Origin: Cyanobacterium sp. T60_A2020_053
GTDB lineage: Bacteria > Cyanobacteriota > Cyanobacteriia > Cyanobacteriales > Cyanobacteriaceae
Direction: 5' to 3'
Assembly (NCBI GenBank): GCA_015272165.1
Contig: JACYMF010000012.1
Coordinates: 26,023-90,022, forward strand
Length of the DNA stretch: 64,000 bases
The notes beneath the pieces are model-generated. The model ran no database searches. It was not told the origin of the DNA and saw only the letters and a list, made by a program, of their open reading frames with translations. Of this stretch, positions 63,782 to 64,000 are shown piece by piece (the stretch's first letter is position 1; each line of letters opens with the position of its first letter). The position numbers were made by a program, and so were the translations under genes.

Positions 63782-64000
63782 AACTTCTGATGAGGACTGT
63801 AAATGAAAAAAAATCTTTGTGCCTTTGCGAGATATTAAAAGAGCAAAGGTAAAATGAACTACGCATTTCCGCTACGCTGAGAAATGCGTTTCTGACGCTT
63901 CTTCGCCCCAAGTTGCCTCATGCTTCCGCACTCAGTAGAGCTTGGCGACTCTGCGTCTAAAGAGGCACGTTCCATACCCCTGATATAGTTTTCTATGACC
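63782..64000. repeat. Repeat-rich end of window
   Basis: No gene is seen. TTTGTGCCTTTGCGAGAT near 63818 matches a string also near 11365 and 47560. A perfect stem ACGCATTTC / GAAATGCGT (63861-63889) encloses CGCTACGCTGA. The final 100 bases look like mobile-element debris. Confidence 0.4.

Overview
The window is chromosomal DNA from an oxygenic cyanobacterium with low GC, probably a unicellular Chroococcales strain of the Cyanobacterium/Geminocystis kind; the genus is inference. The evidence is the photosystem I genes psaF, psaJ and psaM, petG of the cytochrome b6f complex, sqdB for the thylakoid sulfolipid, hemJ, a group 2 sigma factor, and many families known mainly from cyanobacteria (DUF3318, DUF2555, DUF3134, DUF1818, DUF3067, DUF2993, DUF2232, DUF1400, DUF4336).

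Layout. Positions 1-7300 are accessory. They hold a MNT/HEPN pair, a HicBA pair, a PIN toxin with its antitoxin and an orphan MNT protein. These are followed by a minus-strand triad of vWA protein, PP2C phosphatase and kinase (the TerY-P type), and by two tail-anchored coiled-coil paralogues. Positions 7600-31500 are mostly housekeeping: rnc, hemJ, coaBC, a Ser/Thr kinase, accC, petG, a ParA ATPase, a sigma factor, a fructosamine-kinase-like gene, rpsF, tRNA-Pro(GGG) and cutA. Positions 31500-39400 carry sufE, a DUF433/PIN-like toxin pair, an arsM-arsS arsenosugar operon, a site-2 protease, tsaD and psaFJ. Positions 39490-43900 are accessory again: a broken ISAs1-type insertion sequence, a DNA methyltransferase fused to an Mrr-like nuclease domain, three MITEs and a third coiled-coil paralogue. 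Positions 44000-63800 hold psaM, sqdB, a LysR regulator, a CugP-type pyrophosphorylase, mutT, a decayed efflux adaptor, tRNA-Glu(TTC), a second vWA protein, pdhA, an FHA protein, tlyA, ilvB and a Dam-type methylase.

The most striking signals lie outside the genes. First, the asymmetric heptamer GGGCGCT/AGCGCCC, often extended to CAGCGCCCTCCRCC, occurs about 100 times by eye in 64 kb, inside and between genes. Only one or two copies would be expected by chance, and I saw no copy of the usual cyanobacterial iterated palindrome HIP1 (GCGATCGC). Second, five copies of a 179-219 bp MITE have GCAGGGCGTTTTCA-type ends and an exact 7-bp target duplication, and every copy sits in the loop of an inverted repeat, at least two of which look like transcription terminators. 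Third, a second MITE family of three copies and a separate palindromic repeat family of six copies alter gene ends; one copy of the latter cuts off a solute-binding-protein gene.

All family assignments were made by reading motifs, without database searches. Regulatory calls rest on sequence appearance only.
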